DNA from: 13-2-20CM-66-19 sp963824395
GTDB lineage: Bacteria; Pseudomonadota; Gammaproteobacteria; Steroidobacterales; Steroidobacteraceae
Reading direction: 5' to 3'
Assembly (NCBI GenBank): GCA_963824395.1
Contig: CAWGPF010000004.1
Location: 62,001-126,000 of the forward strand
Length of the DNA: 64,000 nucleotides
Part shown: positions 26,656 to 35,109 of the stretch, one piece after another
Layout: every line of letters starts with the position of its first letter
How positions within the stretch are numbered: position 1 is the stretch's first letter
Program-made: the position numbers and the translations under genes
The notes under the pieces: model-generated
The model's input: the letters and a program-made list of their open reading frames with translations, nothing else
Databases searched by the model: none
What the model was told of the DNA's origin: nothing

Positions 26656-27876
26656 TCACACGGTGCGCGTCGCGACCGAGGGTGACACGGCGGCCGCGCG
26701 CCGCGCCGGCTGCCAGGCGGCGAGCTGCCCGATGCCCCAGAGCGCGAGCACGCCGGCGACGAGGTAGTAGAGGTTGAGGCGCGGCAGGGCGTATTCGAGT
26801 GACAGCCAGTAGCCGGCCGCCAGCGCCAGCATGCAGCCGAGGAGGATGCCGGCCGAGGTGGTGAGCCCGTTCTCGATCAGGAAGTACTGAATGATGTCGG
26901 CGCGCCGTGCGCCCACCGCGCGGCGGGTGCCGATCTGCTTGGTGCGCGTGCTGACGTTGAAGGTCGCGAGCGCGAAGATGCCGAAGCAGGTCACCGCGAT
27001 CAGGCAGCAGGTGACGGTGAGCAGGTAGATGCTCATGGTGCGGTCACCGAGGTAGGTGAGGTCGCGGATGGCCGCCAGCGTGCGGTTGAAGGTGATGACG
27101 CGGTTGGGGTTGGCGCCGGCGAGGTGCTCCTCGGCGACGCGCATGACCGCGTCGCGCCGTCCGGGAAGCGTGCGCACCAGGTAATAACTGCCCACCCCGC
27201 CGCGCGCCGCCAGGCGCGGCGTGAAGTACACCCAGTCCGGATGGTCGTTGGTCGGCCAGGAGCCGAGCACCGGGTCGACGATCCCGATCACGGTGGCCAC
27301 CTGGCCGAGGGAATCGTAGACCGGCTTGCCGAGCGGGTTCGCCTGGCCGAACAGGTGCTCGGCGGCCGCGCGGCTGAGGATCACCTGGTCGACGAAGCGC
27401 GAGGCATCGGCCTTGCCGAGGGGCGGCTGGATCTCGTCGTGGCGGAAGTTGCGGCCGGCGACGAGCTTGACGCCGAGCGCCTGCAGGCCATGCTCGTCGA
27501 TCTCGAAGCGGTTGTAGTTGTCGGGACTGTCGAGCTTCGGGGCGGTGGCGATGTTGTCCGCGCTGCCGCCGCCGCTTAAGGGGATGGCGTTGATCGCGGT
27601 GGCACTCAGCACGCCATCCAGGCCGCGCAGGTAGTCGAGGTCCTGCTGCAGGGTGCTCCTGATGTCGAAGCGCGCGGTGAAGCCGCCGCTGTACATGACG
27701 AAGATGTTGTCGACGTCGATACCGGTGGGCTTGCGCATGCGCTCGATGCGCTGGGTCGTGATGTAGAGCGCATTCACCAGCACCGCGAGCGCGATGGCTA
27801 TCTGCAAGGCCACCAGGATGGCGCCGGTGCGGTTGCGCAGCAGCGCGGTGAAGACCGGACGGATGTTCAGGTTCAT
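26656..27876 (-). CDS. MacB/FtsX-like ABC transporter permease (second)
   Basis: The 406-residue membrane protein has an N-terminal helix (about residues 18-40), a large periplasmic MacB-PCD-like domain (about 45-275) and three C-terminal helices of the FtsX domain. The conserved STRTKQIGTRRAVGARRADIIQYF lies between the first and second of these (read as two blocks). This is the topology of mechanotransmitting exporters such as MacB, LolCE and FtsX. It starts 13 bases after the stop of the other permease, and the two probably form a heterodimer. The cargo is not evident. Confidence 0.88.
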   Translation of the reverse strand: MNLNIRPVFTALLRNRTGAILVALQIAIALAVLVNALYITTQRIERMRKPTGIDVDNIFVMYSGGFTARFDIRSTLQQDLDYLRGLDGVLSATAINAIPLSGGGSADNIATAPKLDSPDNYNRFEIDEHGLQALGVKLVAGRNFRHDEIQPPLGKADASRFVDQVILSRAAAEHLFGQANPLGKPVYDSLGQVATVIGIVDPVLGSWPTNDHPDWVYFTPRLAARGGVGSYYLVRTLPGRRDAVMRVAEEHLAGANPNRVITFNRTLAAIRDLTYLGDRTMSIYLLTVTCCLIAVTCFGIFALATFNVSTRTKQIGTRRAVGARRADIIQYFLIENGLTTSAGILLGCMLALAAGYWLSLEYALPRLNLYYLVAGVLALWGIGQLAAWQPARRAAAVSPSVATRTV

Positions 27877-27889
27877 GGCGGGCTTTCCG

Positions 27890-29224
27890 TTACTGGCTCT
27901 TGAGATAGCGGGCGGGCGGGAGGCGCCCGACGCGCCACGCCGGGTAGATGCCGGCAGCGAGGGTGGCGAGCACGGCGAGCACCAGCGCCCAGGCGAGCGC
28001 CGTCACATCGAGGTGCATCAGCTCCTGGTAACCCCCGGGACGGCCGAAGCGCGCCGCCTGGTACATGTGCTGCAACACCCGCAGCCCGAGGGCGGCGAGC
28101 GCCAGCCCGAGGAGCGAGCCGGTCAGGCACACGGCGCCCACCTCCACCAGGTGCTGCAGGAACACCTGGCGGCGGCTGGCCCCGAGCGCCCGCCGCACGC
28201 CGGTGATGGGGGCGCCATTGAGGAATTTGGCGAGCAGCAGGCCCACGGTGTTGATCAGGCACACGGTGAGGAAGGCGAACGCCAGTCCCACGAGCACGCG
28301 ATTGTCGCTGTCGACCACCTTCTGGTCCTTCAGCCAGTCCCCGACGTTGGTGAGGCGGTTGTCACGCGGGCGCTCGAAGCGCCCGGCCTTGCGCTGCTCG
28401 GCCCAGTAGCCGTCCATGAACGCCTGCATGCGCTCGCGGCTCGCCGCATCGGGAAGCTCGACCCACATCTGCAGCCAGATGCAGTCCGAGGCCAGCAGAT
28501 CCTTGTAAGTGTCGACCTTCTCGGGGCGCCAGCAGTCCATGTTGCCATCGGCCGCGAGCTCCAGCTCCGAGGCCCAGCCGAAGGGGATGAAGGCGGCCTC
28601 CGAGGGGCTGAAGGGCCCGTTCTCCAGGTCATAGAAGCGCGGCAGCGGGAACCAGTCATTCAGCACCCCGATCACCCGGAACTCGTGGTCGTTCCAGTGC
28701 AGCGTGCGCCCGACGCTGTTGACGCCGCCGAACAGCTTCTCGTTCTCCTGGCGGGACAGCACGATGACTGGCTGCGCCGGGCGATCGGCGGCAGCGGACC
28801 AGCCGGCGCCGTAGAGGAAGGGCACCTCGAACATCGCGAAGAAGTCCGAGGTCGTGACGCGGGTCGCCACCCGGTGCGGCGCGGCGGTCAGGCCGCCGCT
28901 GATGACGCCGGCGGTGGTGAAGCTGACCTCCTTGCGCTCGGGGATGTTGGAGTCGAAGAGGTAGGCGGTGTCCTTGTAGGTCATCTGCGGCGGGCGCGTC
29001 TTGTCGTTGACGTCGTAGCGCTGGTTCGGGTCCCAGTTGTCCATGGTGACCGCGTACAGGCGCTCGCTCTTCCACCAGATGGGATTGCCGGCCATGGCGT
29101 GGTAGACGGTGAGCGTCATGATGCACACCGCGATGCCGAGCGCGATGGCGAGCACCATGAGCGCGGTGAGGCCCGGGTTGCGGCGGAAGCTGCGCAGGGC
29201 GAGGTGAGCGTAGTAGCCGAGCAT
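27890..29224 (-). CDS. MacB/FtsX-like ABC transporter permease (first)
   Basis: The 444-residue permease has the same plan as its neighbour: a first helix at about residues 18-40, a periplasmic domain of about 240 residues rich in aromatic residues, and three C-terminal FtsX helices. It shows GVRRALGASRRQVFLQHLVEVG in the loop before the second C-terminal helix. Its N-terminus (LGYYAHLALRSFRRNPGLTALMV) resembles many two-permease MacB-type systems. It lies 20 bases after the ATPase gene. Sequence differences from the second permease are large, so this is a heterodimeric pair and not a recent duplication. Confidence 0.88.
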   Translation of the reverse strand: MLGYYAHLALRSFRRNPGLTALMVLAIALGIAVCIMTLTVYHAMAGNPIWWKSERLYAVTMDNWDPNQRYDVNDKTRPPQMTYKDTAYLFDSNIPERKEVSFTTAGVISGGLTAAPHRVATRVTTSDFFAMFEVPFLYGAGWSAAADRPAQPVIVLSRQENEKLFGGVNSVGRTLHWNDHEFRVIGVLNDWFPLPRFYDLENGPFSPSEAAFIPFGWASELELAADGNMDCWRPEKVDTYKDLLASDCIWLQMWVELPDAASRERMQAFMDGYWAEQRKAGRFERPRDNRLTNVGDWLKDQKVVDSDNRVLVGLAFAFLTVCLINTVGLLLAKFLNGAPITGVRRALGASRRQVFLQHLVEVGAVCLTGSLLGLALAALGLRVLQHMYQAARFGRPGGYQELMHLDVTALAWALVLAVLATLAAGIYPAWRVGRLPPARYLKSQ

Positions 29225-29244
29225 GCGGGGAGTTCCTTGCGTCT

Positions 29245-29964
29245 TCAGGGCGCAGAACCGGCAGCGCTGACAGCGCTCGCCGGGCGTGGCTCGTAGGGAC
29301 GGAAGTCCGACAGCTGCCCGTCGACCAGGTGCACGTTACGCTGTGCGCGGCGCGCCAGTTCCGGGTCGTGGGTGACGAGGAGGATGGTGGTACCGAGGTC
29401 GTTGATCTGCTCGAGGAGGTCCATGACCTGGCGCGCCATCAGGGAATCGAGGTTGCCGGTGGGCTCATCGGCGAGCAGGAACGCCGGGTCGCCGGCGATG
29501 GCGCGCGCGATGGCGACGCGCTGCTGCTGGCCACCGGAGAGCTGCGAGGGCATGTGCTTCATGCGCGAGGACAGGCCGACGAGGTCGAGCGCACTGGTGA
29601 TGCGCTCGCGGCGGTCCCTGGCGCTCATGCGCCGGTAGCGCAGCGGCACCTCGACATTGTCCTGGATGTTGAGGTCGGGGATCAGGTTGAAGCTCTGGAA
29701 GATGAAACCGATGCGCTCGTTGCGCAGCCGCGAGCGGGCGTCATCGGAAAGCTGGTGCACGTCGGTGCCATCGAGCTGGTAGCTGCCGGAGTCGAAGGTC
29801 TCAAGCAGTCCTGCGACGTTGAGGAAGGTCGTCTTGCCCGAGCCCGAGGGTCCCGTGACCGCCACGAATTCCCCGGCGCCGACCTCCAGGGAGAAGCTGC
29901 GCAGCGCGTAGGTCTCGATGAGGTCGGTGCGGTAGATCTTGCTGACGTTCTGCATCTTGAGCAT
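29245..29964 (-). CDS. MacB/LolD-type ABC transporter ATP-binding protein
   Basis: The 239-residue ATPase has Walker A GPSGSGKTT at residues 38-46, Q-loop Gln90, signature LSGGQ at 142-146, Walker B LLADEP at 163-168 and the H-loop His199 in LVTHD. This is the LolD/MacB/FtsE class that pairs with FtsX-like permeases. Unlike MacB itself, the ATPase and permease are separate polypeptides. It follows the adaptor gene by 53 bases and precedes both permeases in the same operon. Confidence 0.94.
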   Translation of the reverse strand: MLKMQNVSKIYRTDLIETYALRSFSLEVGAGEFVAVTGPSGSGKTTFLNVAGLLETFDSGSYQLDGTDVHQLSDDARSRLRNERIGFIFQSFNLIPDLNIQDNVEVPLRYRRMSARDRRERITSALDLVGLSSRMKHMPSQLSGGQQQRVAIARAIAGDPAFLLADEPTGNLDSLMARQVMDLLEQINDLGTTILLVTHDPELARRAQRNVHLVDGQLSDFRPYEPRPASAVSAAGSAP

Positions 29965-30017
29965 GGATTGGTTCCTCTTTCCTCATGCCGTGCGCGGGCG
30001 GGCGCACGGCGGCGTCT

Positions 30018-31337
30018 TCAGTTTGAGATGGCGAATCGCGCCGCCTGGTTTAAATCGCGCGTGTCCGAGATCACCACGGTGTCCCCGGGCAGGAGTCCGC
30101 GCAGCACCTCGATCTCGCTCACGGAGGCGGCGCCGAGCTCCACCGGGACCCGCAGCGCCTCGCCGCCGCGCACCACGTACACGAAGCGGCTGGCGGAGTC
30201 GATAAACGAGCCGCGCTCGAACTTCGTCACCCCGTCGCGCTCATCGAGCATGATGCGCACCGCGGCGCGCTCGTTCTGGCGCAGCCCCGGGGGCTGGCCG
30301 CCGCGGAACCTCACGCGCCCGGTCACCTGGTTCTGGCGCACCTCCGGGGAGATCGCGGTCACCAGTCCTGCGATGTCGCGCCCGTCGAGGGTGATCGTGG
30401 CAGCCATGCCGGCCTTGATCTCGCCGGCATAGGACTCGGCCACCTGGAACTCGATCTCGAACGCCGACAGGTCCACCACCGTGATCAGGGGCGCATCGGC
30501 GGCGACCCGGGTCTTCTCGGTGACGGCGAGGTTGGCGACCGTGCCGGCGACCGGTGAGCGCACCGTGAGCTCGGCGACCCGCTGCTGCAGGGACTGCACC
30601 ACCAGCGCCTGGCGATCGCGCTCCAGGCGCTTGGTGCGCAGGTCGAGCGCGAGGCTGTCGCGTTCCAGACCCGCGCTGTCGCGGGCATGGTCATAGTTCA
30701 GCTGTGCCGTGGCCACATCGTCCTGGGCGCGCTTGTAGTCGCGCTCGGGAATGACGTGCTCGTCCCAGGCCCACTGGTTGCGCGCCAGCTCGCGCTGTGC
30801 GGCCTTGATCGCCACCTGCGCAAGGTCCGCCTGCTGCTGGCTCGTCATGATCTGGCGGCGGATCTCGATCTGCTGGCGGCTCAGGGCCGCATCCAGGCTG
30901 TCGAGCGTGGCGCGCTCGCGCTGGTACTCGTTGTTGAGCTCGGGACTGTCGAGCGTGGCGAGCGGTTCATCCTTGGTCACGGCCTCGCCGGCCCGTACCA
31001 GGTAACTCACCGTGCCCGGGGCGATGGCGTAGAGGGTGGGATTCACCGCGGCGACCACCGTGCCCTCGGCGGCGACGTCGCGCACGAAGTGGCCACGGCT
31101 CACCTGCGCGGTGCGCAGGCGCTCGCGCGACAGCACGTTCCCGGTGCGCAGCCAGCCGTGCACGAGCCACACGAACAGCAGCAGCAGCAGCGCGCCGCCG
31201 GCGAACGCGTAGCGGCGCCAGTGCGCCCGCAACCCAGCCGCGGCAGCGGACCGCGGCGCATCCTGCGCCTGCGTGCCGCTGATCGCGGTGAGCGGCGCGG
31301 CGCCGTCGTCGGGTTTCCTGAGCTGCGCGAGTTTCAC
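30018..31337 (-). CDS. HlyD/MacA-type periplasmic adaptor subunit
   Basis: The 439-residue protein has a short cytoplasmic tail, one membrane helix (about residues 48-65) and a periplasmic adaptor: a lipoyl-like half (VVAAVNPTLYAIAPGTVSYLVRAGEAV), a long coiled-coil hairpin (about 125-235), the second lipoyl half (LTVRSPVAGTVANLAV) and beta-barrel and membrane-proximal domains. It should link the ABC permeases to an outer membrane channel; no TolC-like gene is in the window. The annotated start is GTG at 31337. It is the first gene of the operon, and the predicted sigma-54 start site falls almost on it, so a downstream start or a leaderless message is possible. Confidence 0.88.
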   Translation of the reverse strand: MKLAQLRKPDDGAAPLTAISGTQAQDAPRSAAAAGLRAHWRRYAFAGGALLLLLFVWLVHGWLRTGNVLSRERLRTAQVSRGHFVRDVAAEGTVVAAVNPTLYAIAPGTVSYLVRAGEAVTKDEPLATLDSPELNNEYQRERATLDSLDAALSRQQIEIRRQIMTSQQQADLAQVAIKAAQRELARNQWAWDEHVIPERDYKRAQDDVATAQLNYDHARDSAGLERDSLALDLRTKRLERDRQALVVQSLQQRVAELTVRSPVAGTVANLAVTEKTRVAADAPLITVVDLSAFEIEFQVAESYAGEIKAGMAATITLDGRDIAGLVTAISPEVRQNQVTGRVRFRGGQPPGLRQNERAAVRIMLDERDGVTKFERGSFIDSASRFVYVVRGGEALRVPVELGAASVSEIEVLRGLLPGDTVVISDTRDLNQAARFAISN

Positions 31338-31348
31338 GTCACAGGTAT

Positions 31349-31364
31349 TGCACGACGCGTGCCA
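31349..31364 (-). promoter_or_regulatory. Sigma-54 (-24/-12) promoter of the ABC export operon
   Basis: Read on the minus strand the site is TGGCACG, four bases, then GTGCA. The sigma-54 consensus is TGGCACG, four bases, TTGC(A/T), so only one of the twelve conserved positions differs and the GG-to-GC spacing is exact. It lies 11 bases before the first gene of an operon that encodes an NtrC-type activator. This supports autoregulation by that activator with RNA polymerase-sigma-54. Confidence 0.75.
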
Positions 31365-31451
31365 GCTGCGGCGACCCCTGGGGCGCGACGCTCAAGCACC
31401 TGAGTGCACTCGATAATCCCTCACCCGGGCGGCGCGCGTGCCCGTCGCCGC

Positions 31452-31502
31452 GCGGTGTCCGCCGCCGGGACGCGGACACCGGCGGACACCGCATGCGGAC
31501 AA
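31452..31502. promoter_or_regulatory. Clustered inverted/direct repeats: candidate enhancer (UAS) for the NtrC-type regulator
   Basis: GGTGTCCGC at 31454-31462 and GCGGACACC at 31472-31480 form a palindrome with nine-base arms and a nine-base spacer. A second GCGGACACC follows at 31482-31490, ten bases (one helical turn) from the first, and GCGGACA recurs at 31495. The outer arms extend to GCGGTGTCCGCCG (31452-31464) and CGGCGGACACCGC (31480-31492). The cluster is about 100 bases upstream of the sigma-54 promoter, a usual enhancer distance. It also lies 80 bases before the divergent DUF2934 gene. Confidence 0.65.
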
Positions 31503-31582
31503 TTCATGTGTGCATGCTTGCGCAGCGCGGCCGGGCGCGCGCAAAGTCGCTTCCGTCATCGCTTGCTGCCCAAGGAGGACCC

Positions 31583-31834
31583 ATGGCCAGCCGTCGAACG
31601 AGTGATTCCCCCGCCGCTGCGCCACGCCGCACGCTCAGCGTCAAGAAGCGTGCGCCGCCGCGCGCGGCCGCGGGCGTGACCGCCGAGGCGCGGCGTGCCC
31701 TGATCGCCGAGAGCGCCTACCTGCGCGCGCAAGCCCGCGGCTTCCTGCCGGGCCGCGAGGCGGAGGACTGGCTTGCCGCCGAGGCCGAGGTGGACGCGCT
31801 ACTGAAGCTCAGCCACGGGGGCTCGCCCCAGTAG
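31583..31834 (+). CDS. DUF2934 domain protein
   Basis: This is a small basic protein of 83 residues. The C-terminal half matches DUF2934: RRALIAESAYLRAQARGFL, then GREAEDWLAAEAEVDALL. The first 35 residues are Arg/Lys/Pro/Ala-rich and probably disordered. The function of DUF2934 is unknown. ATG at 31583 is preceded by AAGGAGG at a good distance, the strongest ribosome-binding site in this part of the window. It is divergent from the ABC operon, with the enhancer-like repeats between them, and overlaps the 3' end of the convergent apbE by 26 bases. Confidence 0.8.
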   Translation: MASRRTSDSPAAAPRRTLSVKKRAPPRAAAGVTAEARRALIAESAYLRAQARGFLPGREAEDWLAAEAEVDALLKLSHGGSPQ

Positions 31835-32846
31835 GCGCTGCCGCGGCGGGCGCCGCGCCCGGACGCGGATTCGGCGGCCGCAGGCCGTTGGAATAGAGGA
31901 CCTTGCCGTCCGGGGTGATGAAGACGGCATCGTACTCGGGCATGCGGTTGATAATCTCGAGCGTCTTCTCGGCGCCGAGCACGAAGGCGGTCTTCGACAT
32001 GCCATCGGTCTGTGTCGCGGTCGGCGCGAGGATGGTGGCGCTGCGCACCTTGCTCGCCGAGTGCCCGGTGTGCGGGTCGATGATGTGGTGGTAACGCACC
32101 CCGCCCTCGTCGAAGAAGCGCTCGTAATCCCCCGAGGTCGACATGGCGCTGTCGGAGAGCGGGATGCGCGTGACCACCTTGGTCGGATCATCCGGGTGCT
32201 GGATCGCCACGACCCACGGTCGCCCCATGTGGTCGCCGATGATGCGCGTATCGCCGCCGGCGGTGACTACCGCGTGCTGGATGCCGCGGGCCTTGAGGAT
32301 GTCGATGCCGCGGTCGACCGCGTAGCCCTTGCCAATGCCCCCAAGATCGATGCGCATGCCCGGGTGCGTGAAGCGCACCGTGTGGTGCCCCTCATCGAGC
32401 AGCATGTTGCGCCAGTTCACTCCGGGGAGCGCGCTCTTGATCTGCGCCTCGGTGGGGTGGATGTGTTTGGGGTAGTCGTAGAGGTAACCGACGCTCGCGT
32501 AGGTGATGTCGAAGGCGCCTTCGGTGATCTGCGAGTAGTAGGTGGAGAGCTTGATGAGGTCGAACAGCTCCTTGTCCACCTGCACCGGCTCCTCGTTGGC
32601 GTGCTGGTTGATGTGTGACAGCTGGCTATCGGGCTTGTAGTGGCTCATGAGGTCGTCGATGCGGCGCATGTCGGCCATGACGGCGTCGATCGCCTCGTTG
32701 CCCTTGGCCGGGTCCTCGGCCCACAGCTCCACGTAGATGCGGGTGCCCATGATCGCTTCGGTGCGCTCCAGCCACGCGGCCTGCGCCGCCTGCGGCAGGA
32801 GCACCGCCAGCATCACGGGAAGAAGAGTGCGCATTGCGGTGGGCAT
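31809..32846 (-). CDS. apbE: FAD:protein FMN transferase (ApbE)
   Basis: The 345-residue ApbE-family enzyme attaches FMN to Thr/Ser of exported respiratory flavoproteins. A signal peptide (about residues 1-24, ending AQAA) starts the protein. The family signature MRIDLGGIGKGYAVDR is present, then VTAGGDTRIIG, HHIIDPHTGHSA and TQTDGMSKTAFVLG. There is no lipobox cysteine, so it is probably soluble in the periplasm. ATG at 32846 is used; ATG at 32834 is an alternative that keeps the signal peptide. The last 20 residues are Pro/Ala-rich. No obvious flavoprotein client (Nqr/Rnf) is in the window. Confidence 0.93.
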   Translation of the reverse strand: MPTAMRTLLPVMLAVLLPQAAQAAWLERTEAIMGTRIYVELWAEDPAKGNEAIDAVMADMRRIDDLMSHYKPDSQLSHINQHANEEPVQVDKELFDLIKLSTYYSQITEGAFDITYASVGYLYDYPKHIHPTEAQIKSALPGVNWRNMLLDEGHHTVRFTHPGMRIDLGGIGKGYAVDRGIDILKARGIQHAVVTAGGDTRIIGDHMGRPWVVAIQHPDDPTKVVTRIPLSDSAMSTSGDYERFFDEGGVRYHHIIDPHTGHSASKVRSATILAPTATQTDGMSKTAFVLGAEKTLEIINRMPEYDAVFITPDGKVLYSNGLRPPNPRPGAAPAAAAPTGASPRG

Positions 32847-33018
32847 CGGTCGGACCTTGCAGCTTGGTGTTGCCGTGAGGGGCGCTAGCCTAGCACCGGG
32901 GCCCCGGGATCCCGCTCTGCGGACCCGCGCAACCCCGGCCCCGGTAACGCCCCCCGGGAGGATTGGGGTATTCTGCACGCTCCTACAATAAGCGCTCACT
33001 CGCTACGGAGAGCTGCAA

Positions 33019-33852
33019 ATGAACCTGACGAATTCCCGGTCTCTGGTCTTGGGCATGGCGCTGGCCGCAGCGCTTCTCACCGCTCCTTTGGTTATCGCGC
33101 AGGACGCCTCCAGCACCACGGTCACCTGCAACGATGGCAGCGCCTCCAAGGGCGGCCGCGGTGCCTGCAGTGGCCACGGCGGAGTGAACAAGTCGGTACC
33201 CGCCACCACCACGAGCAGCAGCACGCCGGCCCCGGCCGCTGCCCCCGCTGCGAGCACGGCACCGGCAGCCGGCACCGCCATGACGGGCAGTGCGCCCAGC
33301 ATGGTGACCTGCAACGACGGCAGCTCCTCCAAGGGCGGCCGCGGTGCCTGCAGTGGCCACGGCGGGGTGAACAAGTCCGCCGCCGGCGCGAGCTCGACCG
33401 CCGCCCCGGCAGCGCCTGCCGCGCCCGCCGCCACGACCGCGGCGCCGGCTGCGGGGACGGCGATGACCGGCAGCGCCCCGAGCATGGTCACCTGCAAAGA
33501 CGGCAGTTCCTCCAAGGGTGGCCGCGGTGCCTGCAGTGGCCACGGCGGGGTGAACAAGTCCGCCGCCGCGGGCAGCGCAGCGCCGGCTGCCAGCACAGCG
33601 GCAGCGGCGGCTCCGGCTGCGGCGGCCGCGACCGCCGCCACGGCGGCACCGAAGTCCTCCTCGACCTACACCCCGCCGGCGCAGCCGGCGCCTGGTGGCG
33701 GACCGGGGCAGGTGTGGGTGAACAGCAGCAGCAAGGTCTACCACTGCCAGGGCGATGTCTGGTATGGCAAGACCAAGGCCGGCGAGTACATGACCGAGGC
33801 AGCGGCCAAGGCGGCCGGCAACCGCCCGGATCACGGCAAGGGCTGTTCCTGA
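33019..33852 (+). CDS. Exported protein with three DUF3761-like repeats and a C-terminal SUNSET-like domain
   Basis: The 277-residue protein begins with a signal peptide (cleavage near VIAQ). Three near-identical modules of the form TC(N/K)DGSxSKGGRGACSGH, each followed by GGVNKS, are joined by Ala/Pro/Thr-rich linkers. The C-terminal 48 residues (VWVNSSSKVYHCQGDVWYGK, then MTEAAAKAAGNRPDHGKGC) resemble short domains found beside DUF3761 and SUNSET modules. Modules repeat every 61 residues. The paired Cys and the His suggest a disulfide or metal site, but function is unknown. ATG at 33019 is preceded by GGAGAG. Confidence 0.8.
   Translation: MNLTNSRSLVLGMALAAALLTAPLVIAQDASSTTVTCNDGSASKGGRGACSGHGGVNKSVPATTTSSSTPAPAAAPAASTAPAAGTAMTGSAPSMVTCNDGSSSKGGRGACSGHGGVNKSAAGASSTAAPAAPAAPAATTAAPAAGTAMTGSAPSMVTCKDGSSSKGGRGACSGHGGVNKSAAAGSAAPAASTAAAAAPAAAAATAATAAPKSSSTYTPPAQPAPGGGPGQVWVNSSSKVYHCQGDVWYGKTKAGEYMTEAAAKAAGNRPDHGKGCS
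33121..33560 (+). repeat. Three direct repeats with exact 183-base period inside the DUF3761-like gene
   Basis: Copies begin at 33121, 33304 and 33487, that is, 183 bases (61 codons) apart. The central 70 or so bases are nearly identical in all three. The linker between copies 2 and 3 also shares ACCGCCATGAC/CGGCAG-type sequence with the linker before copy 2. This points to recent in-frame duplication or gene conversion. Confidence 0.88.
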
Positions 33853-33869
33853 AGTCCTGAAGGCGCTTG

Positions 33870-33898
33870 CGCGCGCACCGCTGAGGGCGGTGCGCGCG
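33870..33898 (+). terminator. GC-rich stem-loop after the repeat-protein gene
   Basis: GCGCGCACCGC (33871-33881) pairs with GCGGTGCGCGC (33887-33897) around a TGAGG loop, and one more C-G pair extends it at the base. It lies 18 bases past the stop codon. No T run follows, so it is only a likely terminator. Confidence 0.5.
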
Positions 33899-33936
33899 TA
33901 ACTGCCGCGGATGCCGGGCGTGCAGGGGCTTGAGGG

Positions 33937-35109
33937 GTGCTGAGGCGGCGCGATCTGTTGCTCGGGGCGACGGGTAGCGCGCTCGCGGCGCGACTGCCGG
34001 TGGCCCACGCTGCCGACGTGCCGGGGCTGAGCACGCTCGCGGGCAAGCGCCCCCTCATCCGGCGCGCCTTTCGCCCGCCGAACTTCGAGACGCCGCTCGC
34101 GGACCTCGTGCCGGCGTTCACCCCGAATGATGCTTTCTTCGTGCGCTACCACCTGGCGCTGATCCCGCAGATCGATCCGCGCAGCTGGCGACTCGCCGTC
34201 GGTGGTGCGAGCGCTGCGCACCCGCTGTCGCTGTCCCTGACGGACCTGCGCGAGGACTTCGAGCCCGTGACGCTCGCGGCGGTCAACCAGTGCTCCGGCA
34301 ACCGGCGCGGGCTCTTCCAGCCGCGCGTGCCGGGCGTGCAGTGGGGCACGGGTGCGATGGGCAACGCGCTGTGGCGCGGGGTACGGCTGCGCGAGGTGCT
34401 TGAGCGCGCCGGCATCCTCGCCGGAGCGCTGGAGGTGTGGTGCAGGGGCGCCGACCGGCCCGCACTCGAGGCGACGCCGCAGTTCCAGAAGAGCCTGCCG
34501 ATGGACCGCGCGCTCGATGACAGTACTCTCGTGGCCTTTGAGATGAACGGCGCGCCACTGCCGCGCTGGAATGGCGCCCCGGCGCGGCTCATCGTGCCGG
34601 GGTGGACCGGCACTTACTGGATGAAGCACCTGACGGAGCTGCGCATCGAGCCTGCGCCACTGACAAATTTCTGGATGAAGTCGGCCTACCGGCTGCCCGC
34701 CGGCGCCTTTCCCGCGCACTTCCCGAGCCAGGACACTCCCGAGACCATCCCGATCACCGAGATCCTGGTGAACTCCCTCATCACGGCGCCCGCGGCGGCC
34801 CGGGTGCTGCGCCGCGGACAGCCGGCAGCCGTGAGTGGCAAGGCCTGGGACAATGGCGCGGGGATCGTGCGCGTGGAGGTCTCGCTCGATGGCCGGCGCA
34901 GCTGGCGCGAGGCGGCGCTCGGGCGCGACCTCGGGCGCTTCGCCTGGCGGGAGTTCTCACTGCCCCTCGATACCGCGCGCGCGGGGGAGATCGACATCGC
35001 GGTGCGCGCGGTCAGCCGCAACGGCACCCAGCAGCCCGACACGCTCACCTTCAATCCTGCCGGTTACCACGACAACATTGTGCAGACCCTCAAGGTGGCG
35101 GTGGCATGA
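33937..35109 (+). CDS. sorA: Sulfite dehydrogenase molybdopterin subunit (SorA-like)
   Basis: The 390-residue protein belongs to the sulfite oxidase family. A Tat-like signal (RRRDLLLGATGSALAAR) leads to the molybdopterin domain, with the molybdenum ligand Cys119 in VNQCSGNRRG, then GALEVWCRGADRP and LIVPGWTGTYWMKHLTELRI. A C-terminal Mo-co dimerisation domain (about 275-390) follows. It should oxidise sulfite to sulfate in the periplasm and pass electrons to the cytochrome encoded next. The GTG at 33937 has GAGGGG directly before it. The ATGA overlap with the cytochrome gene is the usual SorAB arrangement. Confidence 0.88.
   Translation: MLRRRDLLLGATGSALAARLPVAHAADVPGLSTLAGKRPLIRRAFRPPNFETPLADLVPAFTPNDAFFVRYHLALIPQIDPRSWRLAVGGASAAHPLSLSLTDLREDFEPVTLAAVNQCSGNRRGLFQPRVPGVQWGTGAMGNALWRGVRLREVLERAGILAGALEVWCRGADRPALEATPQFQKSLPMDRALDDSTLVAFEMNGAPLPRWNGAPARLIVPGWTGTYWMKHLTELRIEPAPLTNFWMKSAYRLPAGAFPAHFPSQDTPETIPITEILVNSLITAPAAARVLRRGQPAAVSGKAWDNGAGIVRVEVSLDGRRSWREAALGRDLGRFAWREFSLPLDTARAGEIDIAVRAVSRNGTQQPDTLTFNPAGYHDNIVQTLKVAVA

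Noticed and set aside
33121..33560. Regular repeats considered as a CRISPR-like array
   Set aside because: Only three copies with a 183-base period, in frame within a signal-peptide-bearing gene, and no cas genes nearby.
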